From: Vibrio metoecus
GTDB taxonomy: Bacteria; Pseudomonadota; Gammaproteobacteria; Enterobacterales; Vibrionaceae
NCBI RefSeq assembly: GCF_009665255.1
Contig: NZ_CP035687.1
Coordinates: forward strand, 930,001-994,000
Reading direction: 5' to 3'
Length of the DNA: 64,000 nucleotides
The notes beneath the pieces were generated by a model that ran no database searches, had not been told where the DNA came from, and saw only the letters and a program-made list of their open reading frames with translations. Made by a program: the position numbers and the translations under genes. How positions within the stretch are numbered: position 1 is the stretch's first letter; each line of letters starts with the position of its first letter. Below, one piece after another: positions 20,601 to 26,744 of the stretch.

Positions 20601-21017
20601 GATTATGTACAAGGCGGTGATGGAGACGATGTGCTGATTGGCGGTTTGGGCGCCGATATCTTGGTGGGTGGCGCTGGTGCGGACTTGTTCAAATGGACCC
20701 TCAACGGGGTAGACGACAAAACAGACCACATTCGGGACTTTAATGTAGTGGAAGGTGATAGCATCGACTTGATGGACGTAGTGCAGGATTTGGGTAATCA
20801 CCTCACGATGGAGCAGTTATTGAATAACTTAAGCTCGTCGAACCAACTGACCGCTCAAGTCGTTGATAATAATATCGAGTTGGCTGTGACTACCGACAAT
20901 AATGTGCAGCAGACTATTGTGATTGATAATCTAGCTACTCAGATTGATTTCACCGGTATGAGCTCACTGGATATTATCAGTACGCTGCTTGACCAAAACG
21001 TACTGCGTCACGATTAA
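8634..21017 (+). CDS. craA: giant type I-secreted RTX adhesin with LapA-type retention module (CraA/VCA0849-like)
   Basis: A 4127-residue surface adhesin. Residues 1-~140 form a retention module ('VVGYVVAVNAQGQARTV') with a di-alanine LapG-type protease site at residues 126-130 ('AAAAG'). From residue ~343 to ~1928 there are eleven repeats of 143-147 residues of the T1SS-143 type. Residues ~1930-3960 hold further diverged cadherin/Ig-like modules with many acidic DxDxD-like calcium sites. The end has RTX nonapeptides ('GSGNDYVQGGDGDDVLIGG', ~3980-4010) and a C-terminal secretion domain of the VCA0849 class. Known for this family: the retention module plugs the outer-membrane TolC-like pore, and LapD/LapG control release by c-di-GMP. 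The secretion ABC transporter is not in this window. The diguanylate cyclase downstream fits that control. The name CraA is by resemblance to V. cholerae. Confidence 0.9.
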   Translation: MESQVVTQPVTVTNVVGYVVAVNAQGQARTVNTGDVLQPGDILITINHSEVALQTQQGTVQVDANCVACLPVLSLDGQPEVQAAPVQGEINVDLAQLDTANFDEQAIAAIQQAILDGVDPTTALQAAAAGGNATGSANEGAVTIAYNYPEVLASTAFDTHGFNQTFSTTQTFVNPLRFAAGGESLSSQVTEGSLSLGTYPQTSTVTTLITAGSLALLPASFVPEAAFLTSLLAELNQDITSSGQPVVFRYDAATNSIIGEQNGSTVLSIAISAESVGRDLNLTVTTTLSQPIDHLPSVGGGLVSISGDQISIALQLTGTDSNGNVIQAPIDVVVAINDGSAPVMVDEPTLSLNENDLPTGSDGADSLTVSGQFDTQLGSDQVASYQIAPSTANPIAGLTSQGEAVILGEPTFIDGNRVYQATAGGRDIFQLTLNADGSYQFVLQGTLDHAVGSDALTISLPIVAIDYDNDSSAPGNLNIEIQDDKPLITGVEPLTVAEKTLDTGSIGGGASLVADGNFTTTQGSDGVVSYRLDSLTDAVAGITSGGVAVTLSESVDANGNYTYTATAGGEPVFTLLLNQDGSYRFTLQGSLDHALNSDELLVNFTVVATDFDGDTASITLPVTVKDDKPYFTNVTSLNVHENDLPQGSDVTKEPLTASGQFELVQGSDRVSSFTLDGSVNPVQGLTSNGVAVTLSAPVDDGNGNLTYTAMAGSVTVFSLTLNSDGTYSFTLSAPVDHALNSDSLTLNFKVIATDFDGDSDSIVLPVKINDDKPYFTNVQGLYVHENDLPQGSDTDKEPVTVNGQFQLVQGADTVSSFTLDGSVNPVQGLTSNGVAVTLSAPVDDGHGNLTYTAMAGAVTVFTLTLNSDGTYSFTLAAPVDHALNSDSLTLNFKVIATDFDGDSDSIVLPVKINDDRPHFVNVQDLNVHENDLPQGSDTDKEPVTVNGQFQLVQGADTVSSFTLDGSVNPVQGLTSNGVAVTLSAPVDDGHGNLTYTAIAGAVTVFTLTLNSDGTYSFTLAAPVDHALNSNDLTLNFQVIATDFDGDSDSIVLPVKINDDKPYFTNVQGLYVHENDLPQGSDTDKEPVTVNGQFQLVQGADTVSSFALDSSVNPVQGLTSNGVAVTLSAPVDDGHGNLTYTAMAGSVTVFTLTLNSDGTYSFTLAAPVDHALNSNDLTLNFQVIATDFDGDSDSIVLPVKINDDKPYFTNVQGLYVHENDLPQGSDTDKEPVTVNGQFQLVQGADTVSSFALDSSVNPVQGLTSNGVAVTLSAPVDDGHGNLTYTAMAGAVTVFTLTLNSDGTYSFTLAAPVDHALNSNDLTLNFQVIATDFDGDSDSIVLPVKINDDRPHFVNVQDLNVHENDLPQGSDIDKEPVTVNGQFQLVQGADTVSSFTLDGSVNPVQGLTSNGVAVTLSAPVDDGHGNLTYTAMAGAVTVFTLTLNSDGTYSFTLAAPVDHALNSDSLTLNFKVIATDFDGDTASIVLPVKINDDKPSFINRQPLSVNEDDLPQGSDNSKESLSASGQFTVVQGADQVVSYQLDSSVNPVQGLTSNGVAVVLSAPVDDGNGNLTYTATAGGNPIFTLVLNTDGSYTFTLSGPIDHAAGSDSKQLNFKVLAVDFDGDAASVNLPVTIIDDKPTITGVQALSVDEDDLAQGSDTTKESLTATGHFTTTQGADHVVSYTLNLTTNPLAGVTSGGQVLTLSDSVDASGNHTYTATKPDGTLIFTLQLNANGSYQFTLSGPLDHAASRDELLLNFNVVATDYDGDTSSIVLPVTVVDDQPSVISAQALSVNEDDLASGTDQTKESTTANGQFTTTQGADGIAHYQIDTSVSSNTGLTSQGQPVVWGAPSITTTSSGQVYTYQGIANGVVIFTLVLRADGSYSFTLNGAVDHPVNADQLILNIPVLAQDADGDTSPITLPVTIVDDVPILHDKNIALQEGASASSVNLFSRDNNLSPDTQGADRGVITHFSAVDEAGRDIQFREGNVLSNDIELNGAEKTVTVVEIVNGVSRDLGTLTIQPNGTATFTPVAQLDHTDGNDIKFTVDVTATDYDHDTSTEQLNITISDHKATITQQKFTGYEDQGHDAALNLVPAGEQSNAQDNLGGLPVEALKLALQVNLYDVDQGESLGEVSIWNPNQIRGDFYYLDSANQLVKLDVDPASGHVVLPAALLQQSINGTIATVENLYFVPDRHYSTGNGGMNASVSVEILHNGVRDHFTNGNMRIEIESVADIATWKSSSEFHYDAVEDGSNVSLNIAAETQDNSNPEAITYQIRFTENGANANLVYSDGSPIPTKTDANGTYYEVPANKIAQVQVDPADNFAGQIKLDVTAITKESTNYVAGKQTAQSETKEIVIDVAPEADRGSFTVNRISIFEDNASNQNAVDPSVEHDPLLLSEVISMTGSSDADGSEALFVRLSDFTDTGATLVWLGSGPSPITVGTYPNGETYYEIPQSALSQVEVLPTKHSNENFSFVVEGIVKDTVNLSTGQAQDIESLGSKTVNVTVKGVADLPNVDFISGNTQWQSFNDGTHQGVMTTVAEDSLVDLNFSIISGEIADSPTDSSETISVLLSNIPDGVKLFDSDGTSVDLVFAGYDSNHKPIYQANLTVAQVVTGIQVQPVASSTANIDIKATVIVTENDGHVRQVEETIRILVEPKIDVTENYHNAVSGNEDDRIHVTWVPQNTPGNIQNPDAQEYFSRVEISGFPDGSRVFVNNVEVTLINGVLVLEPAAGQSDLDFSNQVSAAGYIQVIPPHNSSTDFTLDTTITVKEQDHEYVDAANPGQGIAEEVIHGSIGVKVNPIVEPDGQLLVENAGSVTQTVQADPSGKIDFTINDASGGQAGANVIRFDNLDSNTAGSYQSDELVDQLVVSFGNVPQEVLNQLLITGAINNGDGTWTITNEADFSIKAPNGLVYNSNNDPDNNGFNDIKITITAKVYDQGEDSSEVKITKQVSTELTLSFPTVVTGNNSVAAQLNWVGDADDLVIGKEDNAVDLGQQIQDKLMVNATGFDAVADELSIVINASDLPAGASIGGQDFNFVDGQYVFKGTLNPDGSISGLEGLVLIPPRDFAGDFKLPITFVTTDTQSGDEKTLTAQVPVAISPVADVPSSSGDQPLDNHVTPSITLNVQETLGLDANHQPTDLANDTPTQDGIAYEDGIVHLNLAIGLADSLNGSTQGQEVLTEVTLTLNDTNSGVFVDANGQSLGTSITLTQAELPAALGEIYFRPAPNYPSGNDINTVGITVTGKVTDSTVFDETNASSQGVSSSDADKTFTSQVSFEVKPVVDDITIGSGSPISVTGDEDSWIALADQGNAFNVSLNDNDGSEQFVSLVLTGLPTDFLVKSLSSDYVVKNNGGGEWSVQIRNPNLTSLDLSALAIKPAKDFSGEVQLGIKVFTQESLLGEPVEHTGQFTLNVTPVGDDVDIAPITNVAGNEGQAIDISLGAQILDKAPSLPGGANYTENSPETLRVEISGVPDGASLSLADGTLGTPLGGGVWVFEINAQQLDKVVFNSGDNNQLNWNGNLHFKVQSVDTGLAGDQHLGSAQEFDVHVDVTAVNDRPELINVQDQVTEEDTPLLLDSFTLADIDAQLDDPNADYTLQIGVNSGVLIIDSSLSSGLTIQGDGTGALSITGNVAEINAAIGAGLVKFVPSPDFYGQVAVTLNVNDNGNAGIEIAGDASTAHDNSAQFVIDVTAINDKPEVDGSHVTTQINELSEQKLTGIVVSDVDYTGTHANDVMRVALSVTEGVLSVQAPTGSSVVISYALDGSVILEGSPDAINALINHSSPLYGVFVDATAIASTEIELTVQAQDMGVYFENASGMALEETKTYPIQVTPVANAPTLSMNPALGYAQQIYANQSVSGQGIALLGAIAALVDLHETLSLRIDHLPTNANLESSAGTITDLGNGSWEISPDALDSLKVVGLDQGVHTLSLTAISTESDGSRAESSNVIDYRIEIAADGLSLDHSSTTHDSSVIADHSGMTLISGSGNDYVQGGDGDDVLIGGLGADILVGGAGADLFKWTLNGVDDKTDHIRDFNVVEGDSIDLMDVVQDLGNHLTMEQLLNNLSSSNQLTAQVVDNNIELAVTTDNNVQQTIVIDNLATQIDFTGMSSLDIISTLLDQNVLRHD
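9660..14417 (+). repeat. eleven tandem ~432-bp repeats inside the adhesin gene, six of them near-identical
   Basis: Unit starts are at 9660, 10092, 10521, 10953, 11385, 11817, 12249, 12681, 13113, 13545 and 13977; spacing is 432 bp except 429 once and 441 for the last. Units from 10521 to 13112 (six) are nearly identical at DNA level. The units at 11817 and 12249 differ only at a few scattered positions and in three short blocks. Each unit carries 'HENDLPQGSD', 'SSVNPVQGLTSNGVAV' (or variants) and 'DFDGDSDSIVLPVKINDD'. Outer units are diverged. Confidence 0.95.
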
Positions 21018-21044
21018 GATCCTATCGTCATAGCGTAGACTATT

Positions 21045-21077
21045 GGCCTCTCGTTTATTCGAGGGGCCGTTTTTTTA
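21045..21077 (+). terminator. rho-independent terminator after the adhesin gene
   Basis: GGCCTCTCG pairs with CGAGGGGCC (one G-T pair) around a TTTATT loop and is followed by seven T. Confidence 0.9.
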
Positions 21078-21151
21078 GCATGGCATTTTTCCATGTCGGA
21101 TTTCTTTTCCTATACTTCAGGGAAAGCGGTTCGTATTAAGGTTGAGGTTTC

Positions 21152-22138
21152 ATGAATGACAAGGTGTTGGAATCTGTTATCGAAATCACTGAGCAGAAAA
21201 ACTCACTTGCACTCAGCTATAGCATTTTAGCGACATTATCTCAGCTTTTACCCCTCTCATCTGCAACTCTGTTCCATCACTTAGGTCGTTCTACCGTCAT
21301 GGTCGCTCGCTTAACCATCACTAAAAATGCAGATGATGGCAGTACGCAGTATCAGTGGTTGTATGATCAAGTGTGTTCGGACAATGGTTATATTCACAAG
21401 CAAACTGAGATGTCATTCAGTTTGCAGCCGAATGGTCAGTATCAATGTCGTTGCCCGATACCAATCGAAGAGCATTTTTCTGCCGAATTATGCCTCCATC
21501 TCAATGAACCTCCGGAGCAATATCGATTATTGATTGATGGATTCGCCAAGATCTACCGAAATTACACTGTGATTTTGCATGAGAGTGAGCGCGATAAACT
21601 GACAGGGCTTTTAAACCGCCGAACCTTAGAAGACCGTTTACGTCATACTTTTGCAATTAACCCAACGGCAGAAGAAAATCATAAACTCTGGATTGCCATG
21701 CTAGATATTGACCATTTTAAAGCCATTAATGATCACTTCGGGCATATGATTGGGGATGAAATTCTGCTGATGTTTGCTCAGCAAATGCAGCATTATTTTG
21801 GGCATTCCGCGCAACTATTCCGTTTTGGTGGCGAAGAGTTTGTGATCATTTTTGCGAGCGGAAACGAACAAGAAATCAACCGACAGCTGGATGGTTTTCG
21901 GCACCATATCCGTCGTCACGATTTTCCTCGGATTGGAGAGTTGAGTTTTAGCGCCGGTTTTTGTTCGCTGAGACCAGGAGACTATCTACCCACCATTTTG
22001 GATCATGCTGACAAAGCACTTTATTACGCGAAAGAGCATGGCCGTAATCAGGTGCACTGTTATGAAAACTTGTGTGATGAGGGCAAAATTGCCAGCCCTC
22101 AACACCATTCTCCCGAAGACGATGTTGAGCTGTTTTAA
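21152..22138 (+). CDS. GGDEF diguanylate cyclase (VCA0848-like)
   Basis: A 328-residue cytoplasmic protein predicted to make c-di-GMP from two GTP. Residues 1-145 form a GAF-like N-terminal domain with no membrane segment. The GGDEF domain begins at 'DKLTGLLNRRTLEDRL' (~148) and has an intact active site 'RFGGEEF' (GGEEF at residues 226-230). The usual RxxD inhibitory site before the active site is absent, so product inhibition may be weak. The short C-terminal tail is polar. It has its own Shine-Dalgarno (GAGG) 135 bases after the adhesin and a terminator between them. Its position suggests, but does not prove, that its c-di-GMP acts on retention of the adhesin. Confidence 0.92.
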   Translation: MNDKVLESVIEITEQKNSLALSYSILATLSQLLPLSSATLFHHLGRSTVMVARLTITKNADDGSTQYQWLYDQVCSDNGYIHKQTEMSFSLQPNGQYQCRCPIPIEEHFSAELCLHLNEPPEQYRLLIDGFAKIYRNYTVILHESERDKLTGLLNRRTLEDRLRHTFAINPTAEENHKLWIAMLDIDHFKAINDHFGHMIGDEILLMFAQQMQHYFGHSAQLFRFGGEEFVIIFASGNEQEINRQLDGFRHHIRRHDFPRIGELSFSAGFCSLRPGDYLPTILDHADKALYYAKEHGRNQVHCYENLCDEGKIASPQHHSPEDDVELF

Positions 22139-22157
22139 ATTCTTGCTTCGAGAGTGA

Positions 22158-23417
22158 TTATGATTCTGTCGCTTGAGCCGTCGATTGCCAAGGGCGAACT
22201 AAAAGCAGGAAAACCGTGAGCGCGTATAACATCGACCAGCCTAAGCAAACGAAAACCCCAGTACACAATAATAATGCTATTCCCGCCAGATATTTACCCA
22301 TCCCGGTAAGCAGTTTAAAAGCAGCTAACATGGCGAGTAGATAAACCAAGACAAAGATGCCATTGGCAAGCTTGAGGAAAAACTCCAGATCCAATCCAGT
22401 CAAATGGCCAACCAAACAAGAAACAAACAGCACGGCTCCGACCAATATTGTTGCGTGTGCAGGCACACCTCGAATTGAAATTCGAGCCACGGCGCTTTGT
22501 GGTCGATATTCGCGTGCTTGAGCCCAAACCATACGTGCAAGGCTTTGCGTGTAAAGATTGAGGCTAGCAAAGCAGGCTAAAAATCCAATCACGCTGATCA
22601 CCGTTGCCCATCGTGTGCCAAATAATTTATCACTGAGCCACGGGATGGCTCCTCCGTCAAATTGAGCTTGGCCATAGGCGCCAAATTTTAATACCACCAC
22701 AGAGCAGGCCCAATAGGTCAGGCCAGCCACTAAACTGCCAATCAAAATCGCTAAGGGGAAATCGCGCTGCGGATTGCGAAATTCCTCTCCCATGTGGGCA
22801 AAGGCTTCAATACCGACAAAACACCAAAACATCACTGCTAATGCCGCACCAATTGAGAGTAACCCTTCGCGGGTCAATTTTGGCATGACTAAATCGAGTG
22901 TGGAAACCTCGCCTCGCCATAAAAAGGCGATCACTAAACTGAAAATAGCTAAAGCAATCATGGTTTGTAATCGTCCAGAGGATTTGGTTCCGACCAGATT
23001 TACCCCTACCAATAAAAGAATCGTGAGTGTTTGTGTGAGTAGAGGATTTGCCAAAGGTTCTGGCAGCAAAGCCTGCAAAAAGCTGGCCGCGAGTGTGACG
23101 GCCGCAGGAACACCGACAGGAATGACGCTGAGAAATAACCACGCCACCGCGCGTTCAAGGCGAGGGTTAAATGCTTGACGTACAAAATACGCTGTGCCGC
23201 CAGCATTTGGGTAACGCTTACCGAGTTGAGCAAAGGTCAGTGCTATCGGGCATATGGCGATAAACAGTACTAGCCACGCCCATAGTGAAAAAGCACCCGC
23301 AATCCCCGCTGCAATGGCAGGAACCATAAATAACCCAGTCCCCATGAGCGTAGTCGAGAGTTGAGCCACCCCTGCGCCGAGAGAAATATCCTTTTTCAGT
23401 TGATTCACGTTGAGCAT
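22158..23417 (-). CDS. yjeH: APC-family amino-acid transporter, YjeH-like
   Basis: A 419-residue inner-membrane protein with 12 predicted membrane helices. It matches E. coli YjeH, which exports L-methionine and branched-chain amino acids, over most of its length: 'LMGTGLFMVPAIAAGIAGAFSLW' (in parts, the APC helix 1 glycine motif), 'YPNAGGTAYFVRQAF', 'VMFWCFVGIEAFAHMGEEF', 'RDFPLAI' and 'GFLACFASLNLY'. It is divergent from the RhtB-family exporter gene, another amino-acid efflux family, across 176 bases. Substrate specificity cannot be read from sequence. Confidence 0.85.
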   Translation of the reverse strand: MLNVNQLKKDISLGAGVAQLSTTLMGTGLFMVPAIAAGIAGAFSLWAWLVLFIAICPIALTFAQLGKRYPNAGGTAYFVRQAFNPRLERAVAWLFLSVIPVGVPAAVTLAASFLQALLPEPLANPLLTQTLTILLLVGVNLVGTKSSGRLQTMIALAIFSLVIAFLWRGEVSTLDLVMPKLTREGLLSIGAALAVMFWCFVGIEAFAHMGEEFRNPQRDFPLAILIGSLVAGLTYWACSVVVLKFGAYGQAQFDGGAIPWLSDKLFGTRWATVISVIGFLACFASLNLYTQSLARMVWAQAREYRPQSAVARISIRGVPAHATILVGAVLFVSCLVGHLTGLDLEFFLKLANGIFVLVYLLAMLAAFKLLTGMGKYLAGIALLLCTGVFVCLGWSMLYALTVFLLLVRPWQSTAQATES

Positions 23418-23593
23418 CCTGCGCTAAATTTGAGCTTTAGCATACTCTCTTTCATAGCGCCTTTCACTGAATAAAAATTCACTAAAAATCATTCATTCAA
23501 AAGTTAGGCACAATATTTATTACTCTTTTATCTATATTTTCCAATCATTTGCTTATATTGTTGCTCGCAGAGTGAATAAGTTTAGGAATTAAC

Positions 23594-24208
23594 ATGACAC
23601 TAACGGTTTGGTTATCGCTGTTTACGATTTGTATCTTAGGCGCGATGTCTCCGGGGCCCAGTTTGGCAATGGTGGCAAAACATAGTCTTGCAGGTGGGCG
23701 TAAAAACGGTTTTGCGGCCGCTTGGGCGCATGCATTTGGGATTGGTGTCTATGCTTTTATTACGCTGATCGGATTGGCCGTTGTACTGCATCAATCTCCT
23801 TTGTTGTTTAAAACGATCAGTTACGCAGGTGCGGCTTATCTTGCTTATTTGGGTTGGAACGCATTGCGCTCAAAGGGGGGCGTGGCTGCGAAATTGGAAT
23901 CGGGTGAGTCAGTGAGTGTTTGGCAATCCGCCCGAGAAGGTCTGTTGATTTCGCTGCTTAGTCCGAAAATTGCACTGTTTTTTATCGCACTATTTAGTCA
24001 ATACGTTGCCGTGGGATCGGATTTTGCGAGCAAAGCTGCGATTGTGTTTACACCGTTTATCGTCGATGGGCTTTGGTACACGTTTATTACGTTGATCTTG
24101 TCTTCCCCACGCTTGCTCGACAAACTGCGTGCTCGCGCGGTACTGATTGACCGCCTCTCTGGCCTCGTGTTGATAGCTTTGGCCATTCGAGTGATCTGGA
24201 CGGTATAA
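23594..24208 (+). CDS. LysE/RhtB-family amino-acid exporter
   Basis: A 204-residue inner-membrane protein with about six hydrophobic segments. The N-terminal signature 'SPGPSLAMVAKHSLAGGRKNG' (here 'GAMSPGPSLAMVAKHSLAGG') is diagnostic of the RhtB/LysE family, which exports homoserine, threonine, lysine or related compounds; 'LLISLLSPKIALFFIALFSQ' in the middle is also typical. GGAATT upstream serves as a weak ribosome site. A G6 tract at 23875-23880 inside the gene is read in frame, which matters for judging the three broken G-tracts elsewhere. Substrate unknown. Confidence 0.88.
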   Translation: MTLTVWLSLFTICILGAMSPGPSLAMVAKHSLAGGRKNGFAAAWAHAFGIGVYAFITLIGLAVVLHQSPLLFKTISYAGAAYLAYLGWNALRSKGGVAAKLESGESVSVWQSAREGLLISLLSPKIALFFIALFSQYVAVGSDFASKAAIVFTPFIVDGLWYTFITLILSSPRLLDKLRARAVLIDRLSGLVLIALAIRVIWTV

Positions 24209-24220
24209 GTTGCCCTTTCT

Positions 24221-24243
24221 GGGTTTGAGATTCACTCAAACCC
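24221..24243. other. hairpin between convergent genes
   Basis: GGGTTTGAG at 24221-24229 pairs with CTCAAACCC at 24235-24243. It lacks a T-tract on either side, so it is at best a weak terminator for the converging genes. Confidence 0.45.
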
Positions 24244-24257
24244 TAAGGCTATCGCCA

Positions 24258-24482
24258 CTAGCGACGTGGCGAAATCTCTTCGTACTCACCTTCAATAACA
24301 TTCGAATGAGTGGTGTACGCTGCTGGTTGATTAAATTGGTAAGCTCGTGCTTTGAGCTGTTTTTGCAAACGTTTACCGGTGATCAACGCGATAATCGTCA
24401 GTGGGATCGCCAGCAATAAGCTGAATATCAAAGCAAACACGCCAGTAATCATTGACAGTAAAGTGATCAGGAATCGGTTCAT
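24258..24482 (-). CDS. small inner-membrane protein of unknown function
   Basis: A 74-residue protein. The first ~40 residues form one or two membrane helices ('MNRFLITLLSMITGVFALIF'), followed by a basic stretch 'TGKRLQKQLKARAYQF' and an acidic tail ending 'VIEGEYEEISPRR'. The start at 24482 is chosen because GGAGGAA precedes it at ideal distance; a longer frame to 24569 has no such site. The tail resembles the C-terminal signature of small Vibrio membrane proteins often annotated as hypothetical. No function can be assigned. Confidence 0.7.
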   Translation of the reverse strand: MNRFLITLLSMITGVFALIFSLLLAIPLTIIALITGKRLQKQLKARAYQFNQPAAYTTHSNVIEGEYEEISPRR

Positions 24483-24610
24483 AATGGTTCCTCCAAGTAA
24501 CAGAGCCACCATACCCTGAATAAGATTAATCGAAAATGAACAATGTTCATTTTCACCACAAATGGACAATCTTGACAGTCCGATGACTTGTGTCGCTGTG
24601 GCATCAGCAC

Positions 24611-24639
24611 AAAAAAGCCGCCTACATCAGTGAGGCGGC
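24611..24639 (-). terminator. rho-independent terminator downstream of the GAPDH gene
   Basis: On the minus strand GCCGCCT pairs with AGGCGGC around a 9-nt loop and is followed by six T (the A run at 24611-24616). Confidence 0.85.
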
Positions 24640-24786
24640 AAGCTTGAGGGAGAGGTCGGTGTTGCTGATCACCGAAGCGATCAGCGCAGCACGACTTATG
24701 GTTTTTATTGTGATGACCCATTCCACCTGCCGTGAGACTATCGAGCTTCTCTGCACGCAGTTTGGGCCTGTTGTGGAGACGGTGAT

Positions 24787-26223
24787 TTATTGAGCGGGAT
24801 AAGTTGGGTAACGCACACCCATCATCTGTTCCATACAATGTACCACTTGGCAGCTATAGCCAAATTCATTGTCATACCAAACATACAGAACACAACGGCT
24901 ATCTTGTGCAATCGTTGCTGTGGCATCGACCACGCCCGCATAACGTGAACCCACCAGATCGCTGGAAACAATTTCCGTAGATTCGGTGTAGTCAATCTGC
25001 CCTGACAACGGTGAGTTGATTGCTATATCGCGTAAGTAAGCGTTCAGCTCTTCTTTGGTTGTCGAGTGAGCTAAGTTGAGATTGGCGATCGCCATCGACA
25101 CATTCGGAGTCGGGACGCGAATCGAATTACCCGTCAGTTTGCCGGTTAACTCAGGAAGCGCTTTAGCAACAGCTTTGGCCGCACCTGTCTCAGTGAGTAC
25201 CATATTGAGTGATGCCGCTCGACCACGACGCTCACCTTTATGGAAGTTGTCGATCAGGTTTTGATCATTGGTAAACGAATGAACGGTTTCAATGTGACCT
25301 GAAGTAATGCCGTAGCGATCGTTGACTGCTTTTAACACGGGGGTAATCGCGTTGGTCGTACAACTGGCAGCGGAAATGATGGTGTCTTCGGGGTGAATCA
25401 CCGACTGGTTGACGCCAAACACCACGTTTTTAATATCACCTTTACCCGGCGCAGTAAGCAGAACCTTACTCGCCCCTGGAGAGGCAAGGTGCTGGCTTAA
25501 GCCTTCGCTGTCGCGCCATACGCCCGTGTTATCCACTACCAAAGCGTTATGAATGCCGTAAGCGGTGTAGTCCACATCTTGTGGGGAATTTGCATAGATA
25601 ACTTGGATAAAGTTGCCATTCGCGATCAGAGCTTTGCGTTCTTTATCAATGGTAATACTGCCGTTGAATTGGCCATGAACAGAATCACGACGTAGTAGAC
25701 TTGCACGTTTTTCTAAATCCCCGTTTTTACCACCACGCACAACAATCGCGCGTAAGCGCAATGGGTAACCTGCACCACTTTTTTCAATCAATAGGCGAGC
25801 AAGCAAACGTCCAATACGGCCAAAGCCATACAGCACAACGTCTTTAGGCTGAATACGGTGTGTGGTCTGTAATGCTTCATCCAGAGCTGTGAGCAGAAAA
25901 TCATTCAAAGCGTGCGTATCTTGATGCTGTTGCCAATATTGTTCGGCAAGCCGCCCAATATCAATACGACAAGGAGCAAGTTCTAGCGTGGCGATTTGCT
26001 GTACCAAAGGTAGGGTTTTATCGATTGGCAACGATTCACCAAGGTAGCGTCGGGCCACGCGGTGAGTTTTAATGATGTCGATGGTGGTCGCATTGATCAA
26101 CGTTTTACCACACAACACCGTTTCCACCCCTTGCTGGCGATAGAGCTGACCAACTAAGGGAGAGAGTGTTTCAGCAAGAGTTTGGCTTTTTTGCCAGTCT
26201 AGAAAATAGTTCTCTGGACTCAT
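24787..26223 (-). CDS. glyceraldehyde-3-phosphate dehydrogenase with N-terminal extension
   Basis: A 478-residue GAPDH. The NAD-binding motif 'YGFGRIGR' begins only at residue ~132; the first ~130 residues are an alpha-helical extension absent from the ~335-residue housekeeping GapA. The catalytic Cys288 lies in 'ASCTTNAITP', and 'HSFTNDQNLIDNFHKGERRGRAA' (in parts 'HSFTNDQNL') holds the phosphate-binding region. 'WYDNEFGYS' closes the domain. Long GAPDHs of this kind occur in Vibrio and Pseudomonas beside a normal gap gene, and their direction of use (catabolic, anabolic or redox) is not settled. A 521-base gap upstream contains its promoter. Confidence 0.93.
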   Translation of the reverse strand: MSPENYFLDWQKSQTLAETLSPLVGQLYRQQGVETVLCGKTLINATTIDIIKTHRVARRYLGESLPIDKTLPLVQQIATLELAPCRIDIGRLAEQYWQQHQDTHALNDFLLTALDEALQTTHRIQPKDVVLYGFGRIGRLLARLLIEKSGAGYPLRLRAIVVRGGKNGDLEKRASLLRRDSVHGQFNGSITIDKERKALIANGNFIQVIYANSPQDVDYTAYGIHNALVVDNTGVWRDSEGLSQHLASPGASKVLLTAPGKGDIKNVVFGVNQSVIHPEDTIISAASCTTNAITPVLKAVNDRYGITSGHIETVHSFTNDQNLIDNFHKGERRGRAASLNMVLTETGAAKAVAKALPELTGKLTGNSIRVPTPNVSMAIANLNLAHSTTKEELNAYLRDIAINSPLSGQIDYTESTEIVSSDLVGSRYAGVVDATATIAQDSRCVLYVWYDNEFGYSCQVVHCMEQMMGVRYPTYPAQ

Positions 26224-26693
26224 AGTTTACTTGGGACCTTTCACGTTAGAGGTTATTCCTTTGCCACTCATCGTGCGTAGCATCAGGAGAGTTATTGGTT
26301 TAAACACACCGAAGTAGGGAGTGTGTTGAACAATGTTGACCATTCGATGGCATCGATAAGTCGTTGTTATTTTTATGTGGCGCGATTGTAAAGTTGGGAT
26401 CGTTTTTCTGCTAGGAAAAATAATGCGCTGAGAAGTCACGCAATAGCGGTGAGTTTTGCGGAGGTTTTCGGTTAATTTGTGCTATTTTCGACGGTTGACT
26501 TTTAAAAAATTAGTGACTTATTTCGCTAGGATAACAACGCATGTCAAACTTTTAGTCGATTGATGACGAATTTGTTACAGGAAGAATGTGGCTTCGATCG
26601 ATGAAATCTGTTTCGGTCAGCAAAAAATCAAACAGATGAGTCACGTAGTCAATCAATGCAAAATTTCCATGTTCGGAGTAAAACTGTGATGGT
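26224..26693. other. upstream region of the GAPDH gene
   Basis: The region carries a small hairpin, AACACAC at 26303-26309 with GTGTGTT at 26321-26327, in what would be the 5' untranslated leader of the minus-strand GAPDH mRNA. Short frames here (for example 26227-26439) have no ribosome site or recognisable protein features. No RNA gene is recognised. Confidence 0.4.
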
Positions 26694-26723
26694 AAAAAAT
26701 GGGACACATCAGTCCCATTTTTT
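26694..26723. terminator. bidirectional rho-independent terminator
   Basis: AAAAAATGGGAC and GTCCCATTTTTT pair perfectly around ACATCA. It follows the minus-strand dCMP deaminase gene and works on both strands by sequence. Confidence 0.88.
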
Positions 26724-26744
26724 ATGTTTGCGATGATTATCGAG

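Noticed and set aside
26227..26439. A 70-residue frame upstream of the GAPDH gene
   Set aside because: No ribosome site, no recognisable composition; more likely leader DNA.
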